A stretch of DNA of 64,000 bases from Haliotis asinina (taxonomy: Eukaryota; Mollusca; Gastropoda; Lepetellida; Haliotidae), in NCBI RefSeq assembly GCF_037392515.1, contig NC_090288.1, positions 1,860,001 through 1,924,000 on the forward strand. Reading direction: 5' to 3'. This document shows, piece after piece, positions 41,047 to 52,363 of the stretch. A program made the translations under genes and the position numbers. Position 1 is the stretch's first letter. Each line of letters begins with the position of its first letter. The notes beneath the pieces are model-generated. The model searched no databases and was not told the DNA's origin. It saw nothing but the letters and a program-made list of their open reading frames with translations.

Positions 41047-42750
41047 GGTTTGATTTGAGGCTGACGTTGTTGCAAGATACCCTGACGTCAGTCAGTTGTA
41101 AGTGTGTGTAGTCATTTGAAGGTTTGGTTGATGGACGTTATAGTTTATTCTGAACTGGTGAATTTTATGCATGATTTGATACACCTGAGTCTACAAAGAG
41201 ATACAGACAAACAGGAATCTCACATGCCAGTTCCACAGAACCAAATATTAATTGTGAAATCAATATAAACGGAATTATTCCCGGTTCACAACGCTGAGGT
41301 TCGCCTCTGTGTGTTTCGTGTACATCGAAGAACAGTTTAAACAAACAGTAAACTCTTAATGATTTATATAGAATGCCATTTATTCTTAGGAAGAACCATG
41401 CGCTGACGACGGATTTCTCGGCTTGGAAATTGCGGGGAAAAGATTTAGAGAAACAGCAAAGGGTTAAAGAGGACGAAAAAGACAACAACAAAATCAACCA
41501 GTGGAGTTTTGGATAGAGCGAAATGCTTTACACGGCATCGTCAGCAGAAAGGACGGGGGGTAACCGCCATTGTTGTTCAACGTAGGTGTCCGTAATGCCA
41601 TATCAGATTCAACACTAGATAACAAACTCAAACCATTTCGGAGGAGAAAATGTTAAAGGTATGTGGAAATACATTTTGAGAAGCAGTTATATTTTGAGCA
41701 AATAAAGGAGCCGAAAACACACTCAAATCCCACCCCAAACAAACAAAACAACAAAATAAATTTAAATCAAACCGGAATACGTAGCATGTAGCACTTCTAA
41801 GAAATTTCAGTTTTCAGTGTCACAGAGGTGACAAGGTCACACCAAGGTTACGAAGAGTTAAAACATCACAAAAAGCAGACATTTAAGTTTTGTTGGGCTA
41901 GTTACATTATACTGAATAATAGCCAGTAAAGCCATAGTGAAGATGTTTTTGTAGAAATGTAGGTAACATCACTGACGGAAGCAAGTCTGGCCTATTACAA
42001 CCGGTCTGCGGACCCGCAATACTCTCTACCTGATAATATAAACTATTATCAACAGACATGAATGTCCTGGAGATGTCATCGGTCAGTCAACCTGTCCAGC
42101 CACTGCCCAGGGGTCAAGGACCGCCCAATACAGGGGTACCTTCATCCCCATGGCGAATCACTAGAAGATTGTGCTACTATACTTGAAGGGCCACCCGGGG
42201 GTATCCCACGTCTCATTCTCAAGGTCAAGCCCAACCAGCCATCCTCTGATTGTGAAAACGAGCATATGACCCACACCTGACCTTGTGCCGCATCCCTTGA
42301 AAACATTCACATGCCTAACATATTTAGCTCAAGTTCAACTAAGCATGCGTGTTCACATTTCACCTACCTCCGGTCAGTTAACTGTAGAAAGTATCAGCCT
42401 GGTTAAGGTCCCAATATATTTCTTGTCCTCTATGACACGACATATGACACGACCTTAGTGGTAACGGGATTACATACATTGACATAAACACTGACATTTT
42501 AGAATTCACACTTTATGTTTCAGGCATCGAAACTCACGACAATACGTTTATGATGAAGTTCTGATCTGTCTTGCTGGCTAGGGGAAAACACACAACACTT
42601 GTGCTTTTAACTACGACAAGAGATAGGATTCGTGGCAGTTAACCCTAAGAAGTGTTTTATGTTGTTACACACTATAATGAAGATATATACTGAACACTTT
42701 TACTGCTTCTTAAAAGACTCATATGTATGATGTATTCACATTTGATTATG
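41047..42750. other. Intergenic stretch
   Basis: A minus frame at 41165-41497 and a G/C-rich plus frame at 42062-42280 show no domain. The latter stands out in base composition but could not be tied to splice sites or a family. Confidence 0.35.
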
Positions 42751-42987
42751 TGACCTGTGAAGATCCGGGGTAGAATAGGTCTCCAGCAACCCATGCTTTC
42801 CACAAAAGGCGAGTATGCGTGTCGTAAGAGTCGACTAACGGGATCGGGTGGTCATGTCATCGGTTTCCAGTTGCGCAAATCGATGCTCATGCTGTTTATC
42901 ACTGGATTGTCTGGTCCAGACCCGATTGTTTACGGACAGCCGCCATAAAGCCGGAATATTGCTGAGTTCGGCGTAAAACTTAAGTGA
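42751..42987 (+). repeat. SINE-A copy, sense, internal deletion
   Basis: From ACCTGTGAAGATCCGGGGTA to GAGTTCGGCGTAAAACTTA. It lacks the GACTCGCTGACTTGGTTGAC segment between GGTGGTC and ATGTCATCGG. Confidence 0.82.
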
Positions 42988-43964
42988 CATTTGTTTCTCT
43001 GAGAAACATTTTAGAAGTTGAGAAGATGAAAGGAAAAAGTCCACTCTGGATAATGAACTTCTATATTGGAGTGAATGCTGAGTTTCTATGTCAGTTGTAA
43101 CACCGTTATCAAGCACATCTGGCTAAAGGCCATACGTCCCATGTACATAATTATACCTGTTGACAACTGTTTATGTGCAGAATAGTTCATAGTAGTGGCA
43201 TTTGCCGTTAATGTACCCACAAATACAATATTTACAAATCGATATATCCCAATATAATATGCAGATTGATGTGAAAAGAATCACAACTGCGAAAAGTCGA
43301 CATTGAATTTCTTGACAGATAAACAAGTGAGGAAAAGATCTGTCACAAAAATAACTTCAAATATCCAAAATGGTAAGATTCCATCAGTGTTTGGCAAGCC
43401 ATCTTGTGGGTTGCAGAAAAAGGGTCGAGTTGTGACGAGTGACTTTAGGCGTGACTTCGTTTGAATGGCAATTGTCTGATTTATTACCCATATGGTGAAA
43501 CAGTGTCATAAATTATCATACGTGCACATATCACTATTGCCTAGCAACCATTGTTTCTTTATTCACCTGTGACGTCATTCGACAACTGAATGTGAAAATG
43601 AAAAGGGCCGTCACACTTGCGTATCGTGTTTTACTGCACAGATGTACATGAACTGAATAGGTAATAAGGAAGTTATTACAAGTTTGTCATAAGACTTATA
43701 CGAAACTTGAGCAAAATTCTGCTTTACCCTCGCTTCTTATACGTAGTATGACACTTCGTCGTGTTATAATCTCTCTCTCTCTATATATATACATGTATAT
43801 CCGAATCCAAAGATCAACGATATAGATTTACATTGCGGATTCATCTGTTTAAGTTTTTATCAGATGCTTGTCACTTAATGATATAACACGTCTGTCATTA
43901 CATGAGGCCAGATCTTGTCATACACTGGGCACGTTTGGACCTGTCTGCCAAGACAAGCTTGACA
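42988..43964. other. Intergenic stretch
   Basis: Nothing recognised apart from a short (CT)n(AT)n run near 43770. Confidence 0.4.
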
Positions 43965-44195
43965 ACTGGCACTGGACTCATTCTGGCTTGTCTACCAAGA
44001 TATGACTGACAACTGGCACTGGACTCATTCTGGCTTGTCTGCTAAGATATGATTGACAGTGGTACTGGGCGCGTTCTGGCTTGTCTGCCAAGATATGATT
44101 GACAGTGGTTCTGGGCGCGTTCTGGCTTGAATGCCAAGATAAGTTTAAGAGCAGGCTCTGGGCTCGCGCTGGTTTGTCTGCCAAGAAAAGGACCT
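43965..44195. repeat. ~60-bp tandem repeat, four units
   Basis: Units carry TTCTGGCTTGTCTGCCAAGATA and TGATTGACAGTGGTACTGGG. Spacing is 57-63 bp and units are moderately diverged. Confidence 0.85.
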
Positions 44196-44394
44196 AACAT
44201 AATAAGACTGGAAGAAGTTAGTTAATATCTGTTCATGGATAAATGACACAAGAGACAAAACTTCATCCCAATAGGCCAGTGCAAATGAGTTTGCCCAAGC
44301 TTGCCGTGGTTCACTCAGCAGAAAATGGGTACCCGGTGTGATAAGTCATATGACCATGATCCTTTCAGCACCTTGCAGGCAACTTGGCTTGTCT

Positions 44395-44612
44395 GGGTAA
44401 AAGTGGGGGGTGGCTGTTTCCAGGTGTAATGCTTGTTGTAAAAGTCGACTGGGGGATACAGTCAGCCATGGTTGACATGTCATCATATCCCAATTGCGTA
44501 CATTGGTGCTGATGATATCAATCACTAGATTATCAGGTCCAGAATCAATTATTCATAGGGTGGTGTCATATAGGCGGAATACTGTTGACTGCAATGTTCA
44601 ACAACAAACTAA
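44395..44612 (+). repeat. SINE-A copy, old and diverged, sense
   Basis: Recognised by TGCTTGTTGTAAAAGTCGAC, GACATGTCATCATATCCCAA, TTAATCACTAGATT-like and CAGGTCCAGAATCAATTATT in SINE-A order. The tail is decayed. Confidence 0.65.
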
Positions 44613-45535
44613 TGTCATGTATTGTTCATGCTTAACACTGACGCTGGCGAAACTGACTGATAATGATAATCGGGAATAGCCTGTGTGAGAGGAATTTGTA
44701 ATCACTTATCATAATAAGTTGTCATGTATTAGCACTGAAGACAACACATGTTGTAAAAGTAGACCTATAATCCTATGGTAAAATGGTTTGGGATATTGAA
44801 AACTGTAACATGACAACGCACATGATAATATCTGATAGGAAGCACCTTGTGTAAAGCATCTTTCTGTGGTCTTACACTTTAATATTACTAGAGTAAACCA
44901 AAAAGTGACATAAAGCCACATTCCCTCAGTCACTCCTGTGTATGAAGTAAACAACACACAGCTAAGAACAGATCCTTGTGGAACTCCACATGAGTTGTTG
45001 TATATCTGTCTGGAAAAGCATGAACTGGGTATTTATGATAAGAACTATCAATGACTTGGTTGTAAGAACAATGAGATGCTGCTCAAGGACCCACATCCAT
45101 GGATACCTGACAACAAACTGCCCAGCATCAGGCAAAGAGATGTTTTCATTTGGTAGAATACTAAATGAAACACCACAATAGAGCATGAAAATGTTTTTCA
45201 AAACAAGAAAGCAATTGAATACTTTAAATAATAAAGGTTTATCATAACCACAGCACCATATCAGTTTCCAACTTTCACAAACATAAACACATGAAGAACA
45301 CTTGACAGAAAGCAGGCAAAGTATGGAAGATTTAATGATATATAAAATGATATACAATGGTTTCCACACACAGTATGCATGCGACTAAGGTAAAGGCCAC
45401 TCTCCAATATTTGATAGCATGGATCCATGTAACACTACACTATACACAACATCAACAACAGGACTTGGATGTAGCTTTATATAAATGTTCCCAGTAACTT
45501 TAAATACGTAAATTGTTAATATCATCATCATATAG
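44613..45535. other. Intergenic stretch downstream of the PIERCE-type gene
   Basis: Short frames on both strands at 44962-45369 have no domain. Nothing recognised. Confidence 0.4.
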
Positions 45536-45718
45536 TTTATTACCACTTTCAAGGACAGACGACTGAACAATTCTCAAGTTTCATTATATTGCTTCATTTC
45601 CATTCATTTATGTAGATGTAAGAAACTCTAAACAATAACATGTAACAAAACACTGACTAAAATGTTGAAGTCAGAAGTGTGGACGGTGAGATCTGTGAAT
45701 GTGTACAAAGTTAGACTG

Positions 45719-48312
45719 CTAGACACGACTCTGGTCTAGACCTGTGTTCAGTGAGTGGTTCCGGTACATGCCGCACACGCCCAGTTTCTGAAACCCAACA
45801 TTACATCATGAATCCAAATGGACGGACCAAACCAACAATAGCAAATCATTCCAGTGATTCATTCATGAAATGCTAAATCATTGCACAGGTGTTGAAATAT
45901 ACTATTGCCAGCTGCCTGGGTCAAATGGAATTCTCTGGTCGGTCAACTAAATATCCACATCATACTTGACAGTGGTACAGTACTGCCAGACTACTGAAAT
46001 GTTTTGATATATTTACTTTGATGATGAAATATAGATGGAGTTGATACCAATTAATAGAGAAACCAAATTGTTAATTGTGGTCAAGTGAAATGAATATTTG
46101 GTCAAGTGGAGTTTGAAAGTTTACTGGACATGTGTCAAATGGAGTTTTGAAAAATCAACGTCTGAAATTGCATAATTCTCAACTATTAGAATTAAGATCT
46201 GAATAACAACTTGAGTTAATTCTTGATTCTATCCGAAATATATTGTGTATAATTGACACATACCACATTCGGATGTGGCCAGTTTTGTCTACTTTAAGCC
46301 AATTCATGCCAACTGAGCACAATCTCTAAATTCAAAGTTTTGTAAAGATGTTTATCAAAAAAAGTGTTGTTTTAGCACAGCTAAAAATGTTTTCGTCATA
46401 CCTCTGAGAATTGCTGTGACTTGGCATGAAAACATGTTGGCATGGTGTGAACGGTTGGCGCCCGGGAGCCATACTCAGCGGATGTGGTTTTGTACATGGG
46501 GTGCTGGGGCTTCCCCACATAGCCTTCGAACCAATCTGCAACACACACATGTTGTCCATTTGATCCTCACAACCTCACATTTTGTTATTTAGCAATTACT
46601 AGTGTTTACAGTAGAGGTATACTGACCAGAGACCATTCCAAAAAACAGTCGTACACTTTCACTGGAGTAACTCATGGCAGATCGTTTTGTTAAATAGTCA
46701 GCACATCAGTTCAGTGACCCAAACAGTCAGTTGACATTATGTGGTGTACTTACTGGGGTTGTTGAACCTGGCTGGCATCTCCTTTGTCCGGTAGTAGTCA
46801 GATGTCTTGGCATCCTTTGGCACCCCTCCTGGTCCAAGCTCCGGAGCCTGGGGTGTTTGTATCTGGAAGCATCACAGTAAGTACAATATGCAGACTGTTA
46901 CAGCGAGTGTGTTTGGTTGGTCGTTGCTGTGATGAGTTGTTACATAACACCATGCTTGTTCATGTAGAGGGGCAATCTCAGGTGAAGGTCTTCAACTTTA
47001 CAACTTTGGTGGAATGACTGAGCATGGTAAAATACTATCACAGAAAACCAGGATTTGAAACCCCTTGGGAAGTCAACCTCACACAGCCCTGAGGGACCAG
47101 CACGGGAATATTTCATTTGAAACCTCTGGCTGATGCCATTGGTTCCAAATGTATTCCTGTGCTTACAAATACTCAATAACATCCGGAAATTGGCCAACAC
47201 ACTTACTCCTAAAAGTAAGTGCCCCCCTCCCTGTCATGTACATCAATGAATCCCCCTCCAGAACATGTGTACAAAACTGATGACCCATATACCCCCAACA
47301 AACAAAATGGATGATTCCACCCCCCTTAAAATCATCTTGACCCCTTCTGGCTGTAAACACAGTCCCTAATGAACACCATCTGTTACTCTAACCTGACCTG
47401 CAACGTTGTGGATTGAATGCAGTTTGCCAAGAAACTTATGTGTGGCATGTTCATCTTAATGTTCCCTCATTTTCCTATCTTGGGAAAACTAATACAGACA
47501 CTCAAACCAGTCAGTCTGATGTGAAAAGGTATAGTTCCAATTCATCTTGTTAGGTAGTTGCAGATGTGGGAAGTATTAATTGAATGTATCTGTGGTTGAG
47601 ATATATGTTCACATTACTGTGGTTTTGCAGGCACATATAGAAACCCAATATTTTTTGTTTAAGCCCTATGGTGACTAAGTTTCATACTTAGAAAATACTG
47701 AGGGCTTGTCCCATTTGTTCATCAAGAATCATGGACCAGTGCCCCATGTTGTCTGGATATTTGGGAAGTGAACAAATTAAATTCTTAAATGTGCCATGGG
47801 TTCATCACATAGTCATAGGTCACCCTGGGAATAGGAGATAAAAAAAAAATCTCAAAAACCAAAGACAAAGCACACACCAAAACAAGATCATCCTTTTACA
47901 TTAAATAAGAAACAGAATAAATTGAAACAGCTTTTCGTCAAGGTTACTGTCAAAAATATAACTATGAGTATGAACTAAGCTGATTAAATGGACTGTTTTG
48001 TTTCCTTGCCCTCGTAAATACTTCGCTGTCAACAGTCTAAAGAAGAATCAGTCTGTAGGTTGGCTGTTTAAATCTTAAATAAAAAATCACAAAAAAATCA
48101 TAAATGTTTAAATCTTGTAATTCCTGAATCTGTAAAGCATAATATAGATAACAAGTGGAGACCTTCCAATGATAATATGTGATGATATGATTACGAGGTT
48201 TGAAGTTGCCTTAAGGATGTCATCAAAGAACACTAGTAGTGCTGGTATTCTAGTTCTTTATGTGCGAATACCAAAACAAGTCCAAATAACAGCTTACCTC
48301 GTTAGCTTCCAT
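45719..48312 (-). CDS. PIERCE1-like: PIERCE-family ciliary microtubule inner protein (C9orf116/C15orf65-like)
   Basis: Four exons join into 108 residues: 48298-48312 (MEANE, donor GTAAGC), 46754-46862 (phase 0 in, donor GTAAGT), 46402-46535 (acceptor TGTTGCAG), 45719-45787 (acceptor GGGTTTCAG, stop TAG). The product carries the family landmarks in order: SDYYRTKEMPARFNNP, NWFEGY, YKTTSAEYGSRAPTVH, TMPTCFHAKSQQFSE, then GVCGMYRNHSLNTGLDQSRV. Human PIERCE1 has the same string of motifs (SDYYRVS, RFNNPGWFRGY, YGSRAPTVHEMP, NKFSQQL, GMFRNNTLN). Known: PIERCE1 and PIERCE2 sit inside the A-tubule of motile cilia doublets and help dock outer dynein arms. It is at the short end for the family, ending soon after the LNTGLD motif. 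A minus-strand AATAAA lies at 45536-45541. An X-box-like site is 83 bp upstream of the ATG. Confidence 0.93.
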
Positions 48313-48390
48313 TCTGTGAAATTCCTGTCACAATGTTTAAATTCACAGACTGAAGCCCCGAGCTTGGAGATCTATTAATACTTCGTTGTC

Positions 48391-48407
48391 ATTGGTTGCA
48401 CAGCAAC
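48391..48407 (-). promoter_or_regulatory. RFX X-box-like site with adjacent CCAAT
   Basis: GTTGCACAGCAAC (48395-48407) is a perfect inverted repeat GTTGC/GCAAC with a three-base spacer, within the RFX pattern GTNRCC-N(0-3)-RGYAAC apart from the inner base of each six-base half. It overlaps by three bases an inverted CCAAT (ATTGG at 48391-48395). It lies 83-95 bp upstream of the PIERCE-type ATG. RFX factors drive ciliary genes through such promoter-proximal sites. Confidence 0.6.
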
Positions 48408-48868
48408 GACCAAAGTCTCGAGTAATATATAATACTATCGTTTCAACTATTTATGTTGGAAATATAACGGTTACTAGAAATATTTATTTCTCAATTTTCA
48501 TGGTCTACATTTATAACTGATTTGGTTTTATCAAGTCTAAATTGTAAAAAAAATCGAAATGCCAGACTTTAAGTGTTTGGGAATTTTAGACTGATGTGAA
48601 GGTCTTCTATAAAAACTGCGTTGTTATACTAATAGTACATGCACAATTTTACAGAAACAAATAATCAAACGAAGATATAATTGTATCTCTTATTTTGAAG
48701 AAACTTCGCTGAGAAAAGTGATTGTTTCCATATATTTAGACAGTATCGCTAACAAGAAATATTAATATCGCGTGAACGTGAAATAAATAAACTTTAGCGC
48801 CATCTCGCGGTGATTGCAGACGAAGTCACGTGTGTTATTGCCGAAAGTGTTCCTGTTTGTGTATGAGG

Positions 48869-48943
48869 ATGGCTGCTAATTTGCCAGTTTGCTTGATAAA
48901 CCCTTCAAATGAAACCGACGACGGTTTGCTCAACGATGACCAG
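48869..48943 (+). CDS. Possible first coding exon of a divergent gene
   Basis: ATG at 48869 (context GAGGATGG) opens 25 codons with acidic, coding-like composition (MAANLPVCLINPSNETDDG...) up to CAG|GTTTGT. The donor is weak but usable; reading on through it meets a stop at 49034. It faces the PIERCE-type gene head to head across 556 bp. No family is recognised. A possible in-phase later exon is at 58845, with low confidence. Confidence 0.35.
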
Positions 48944-49613
48944 GTTTGTGTCGTGATGTTTTATTTGGATATTGTATTAACTGACCCATGTTTGTATAAA
49001 CTGCTTATATTGTCTACTCATTTAGGTCAGTGCTAGACTGCAGAAGGGTTTCAAACCGTGACCTGTCAAAAGCGACGATGTCATGCGCGAGTGCCACAAC
49101 TTGTACTCCAGGTTAACGTTAACGAATGTAATAAAGCCATATTTAGAGTGTGTTTAGGTTCGACAGTCAGTCGTTCAACTAATGTCTAAAAGAGTGCTGT
49201 CGCGATCCGTCTTGATACAACTGACAGAACTTGATATACGTTTGATACAACTGTTTACCTCATTCAGAGTCATTGATTGCTTGCCATTACGGTTTCCTTT
49301 ACATGGAGGAAGGTGAAAATACATTTCCGAAGTGCACGCAGTTTATTGATTGCTAAAGTTGACATATGAGTCTCAGTCTTCGCAGACATTACATGCCGCT
49401 ATGGCCCTAGCTTTGGGTTAGTTGTGTTAGGGTTGGGTTAGTTGTGTAAGGTAAACCCCCCCCATTCCTCTATTTTTAGCATTTGGTTCCCGTGTAACTA
49501 AGTAAAGATAAGTTAACCGTTATTGCTCCACATGGGAAATTTGTCTTGCATTCAAAGAGTGAATACAAGCATGTAACAACAAACAATTTAAACCATATAA
49601 ACACATTGCCAAG
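48944..49613. other. Sequence between the divergent exon and the second Kolobok-like element
   Basis: If 48869-48943 is an exon, this is intron. A short TTAGGGTTGGGTTAG run near 49425 is the only pattern noted. Confidence 0.35.
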
Positions 49614-49617
49614 TTAA

Positions 49618-51625
49618 AGGGGCACTGATGCGGAGCGAATAATGCTTCTCGCCAACGGTCTAATTACGAAAGCAGACCGCAAATTGGTCAGTGCCCACTC
49701 CTTCGACCGTGACGGACTAAGGAACTGGGCTCCTGTCCATATTAGCAAAATTTCTTCACTTAAACAGTCAGGAGGCCGGATGCCCATCACATGCCATTTG
49801 TTTAAAAATATCCATGGTATTCCCTGTCTGATCGTAACCATATATCCCAGCAGTGTAGTTCTTTTCGGATGCTTGGATGGTATACTTACTGATCCAATTT
49901 GATCCTATTTCTGTGTTTTTAACCTCGATATTTAATCATGTTACATGAAAATATGATGTCTACAGGCACGTAGCAAGCCATTTGTTTCAGTACGGAAGAT
50001 TGCAAAGCTGTATATTTAGGTAGTTTTGAGTGTTGGTTGAGCTGTGATAGCAAATAGCATACGTAAATTTTGGTAGCTATGGTAGCTACAATGGTTTATT
50101 ATTTATGATAATAAAACACACAGTTGATTTATTTGAATTCGTAAACAAAAAAACGATGACCTTGGCTTTGGTAGAGAAATCTGAAAATTGTCTTACGTAC
50201 AAAAAAACTTATTTCACTTATTTACCAAAGTACACAGCAAATGCCTGTGTGTATTCCTTATGTAACGAAATTCCGTTGGTATCCTCAAAACAGTTTCGGC
50301 CCATAAGTGTTTTCAGGCTGCATGCGACACAGAGATTACATCTTCCTTGCTGTAACTCGCGTTTGATGGTGTAAACCTACACGTGTTATTTGTCATCATT
50401 CTCTTGATGGTCAATTCATGAATTTATAACAGGTATAATTAGTAGCAACACCACTTCGGTTACTCAACAAAGGTTCCCATTTGGCATTTCTCCTGTCTGG
50501 AGTAAATACTCAACATTATAAATTAAGGTCTGTAATGGCAAATGTATTGTATGTTATGTAATATGTGCATGTAAGTGATGCAAGAGGGTTTATCACCTGA
50601 GTTACAAAAAGAAACATCGATCAAAGGATTATCCGATAACACACTGATTGATTAATTACTTTTGTTCTTCTAGCGGATTTGTCAAAGGGCAGTGTGTGTA
50701 GATGACTACACCCTGTCGTAAAGTGTGAGTGCAAAAACAACATCCTCCCTTCAAAGAATTAACCACCCTTGCGTTGATTGATTGATTGCTCAATATTGGT
50801 CAACTAAATTACTTAGAATAGTGGACATCATACAATTAGTTGCCAGGTGTGCTATCTTGGGAGACCAATGAGAGGTTTATCTAGTTCACCAACGAAAGAC
50901 GTGAAACGATGTGTTACTTTTTCGCAAATGAGACAGTTGTAAGACACGCGACACAGAGCAGGATTATTTACCAGCTGCAGATGAATGGAATACGATTTCT
51001 TTTACGTGGATATTGATGGATACATTCCTGAACAAGGTAGTAGCCTGACACTGTTGCTGTAAAATTAGTCTGTTTTACGTTCATTATTTGCATTTTGTTT
51101 TAATTTATTTGTTGTAGCATTCAGCAGAATCTATATGACAGAAAACACACACTAGATCGCGTATGTGTGTGAAATAGGATCCACATTGGCAATCTATACA
51201 ATGTATAAATGTTGCTGTTATGTTAGAAATTTACTATGAGTATAAGCAAATCGTGTGTTCTTTTATTAATTTTCAGAATCATACAAATATGACAATAAAC
51301 TAATTAGGGTTATGAGACAAAATATAGAGACGTACATTGGCTTCGTTATTTTTCCGTCCTAATAGTTTTTTACCATTTCTACCACTGGCAGATGATTAAC
51401 CTTCTAAGTGTTTCATTTGTTTTCATAATACATTTGTAATGAAGTACAATTGACTTCACCTCAGTTGATCTGTCTATAATTAAACTATCAATTGCGCTTA
51501 CGGACTGCGCAGCAGAGGTCACGAACCAGTCACGAATTCTGGGATATCATCCGGGTACTCACGGGAGAAAAACAATAACAAAAGTTTACACCAGTCCACG
51601 GAAAATGCTCCGCATCAGTGTCCCT
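49618..51625 (+). mobile_element. Kolobok/T2-like non-autonomous DNA transposon, copy 2
   Basis: Flanked by TTAA (49614-49617, 51626-51629), with inverted ends AGGGGCACTGATGCGGAGC (left) and a one-base variant at the right (AGGGACACTGATGCGGAGC). Length 2008 bp. It aligns end to end with the reverse complement of 29483-31474 with scattered substitutions and short indels. Frames at 49642-49902 and 50105-50374 are not conserved as protein between the copies, so no coding gene is called. Confidence 0.8.
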
Positions 51626-51689
51626 TTAATCAGAATGTGATGTTCAATCATAGGTAGTCTATATAATCAAAGTTCATATGCCTCATCAT

Positions 51690-52220
51690 AGATTTCACTG
51701 TGAAGATTTTGGAGGAAGATTTAGAAGGTTCATGCTGAATCGAACAAATGATTTTGAAGTTGTATTAGTTTTGTAATACATGAAAGGGCGACCAGAAGGC
51801 AGAAGTTCATAACGTTCATTTATAAAGCGTGATGGATCTGATTGATCATTGAATGACCAGAACTTCATTCTTAACTTTTGGCTCATACTGCAAAAGTTGA
51901 TGTTCAAAATACAACAAAAGTAGATGTTCAAAATTTAAGTGGCAAATTTTGTTGGATATGTTTGCAATTTTGTCAAGTTTGTTTTTCTGTGTAAGAGGAA
52001 GATTGCTATATCCGGCATGAAAGCAGAACATTAAAATACTGTTAGTGAATGTCTGGTAGAATAATTTTAAGGTATTAGTGTCTACATTAAGTGATAAAAG
52101 GATTTATGTACTATGTACATTCCTATGTACACAATGTGCATTTGATTTCCATGACAGTTTATTATCAATGATATTACTCAGATCTCTTCTACTGTTTTAC
52201 GATCCAGTTGTTGGTACAAC
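51690..52220 (-). mobile_element. LINE pol C-terminal relic
   Basis: On the minus strand, pieces in LINE order: DLSNIIDNKLSWKSNAHCVH, then LKLFYQTFTNSILMFCFHAG, NLPLTQKNKLDKIANISNKI, and after a frame shift DPSRFINERYELLPSGRPFM and KTNTTSKSFVRFSMNLLN. This is the region after the RT core in CR1/jockey-like elements (IIDNKLSW, FYQSFI, LxKIVxISSKI, DPSHPL, LLPSGRR, KTNR). At least two stops and one frame shift break it; the 5' part is missing. It lies just left of the 188-bp array. Confidence 0.7.
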
Positions 52221-52363
52221 TTTCCATTCTAGCATCGTTTTCCCCTCATAATCATCAGTTTAGTTCTGAGTTAATGCATGGGTTATGGTAGCTCAGAGCA
52301 GTCAAGACATGTCCCTGCATAGCAGCTGAGAATACCATCTTCATACATAGACATCCTAAATCC

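Noticed and set aside
42062-42280. G/C-rich 72-codon frame as a gene
   Set aside because: No domain, no splice context and no support in other frames.
49642-50374. Two frames in the Kolobok-like element, also seen in the other copy
   Set aside because: Differences between copies include many amino-acid changes and compensated indels, so there is no sign of protein constraint.
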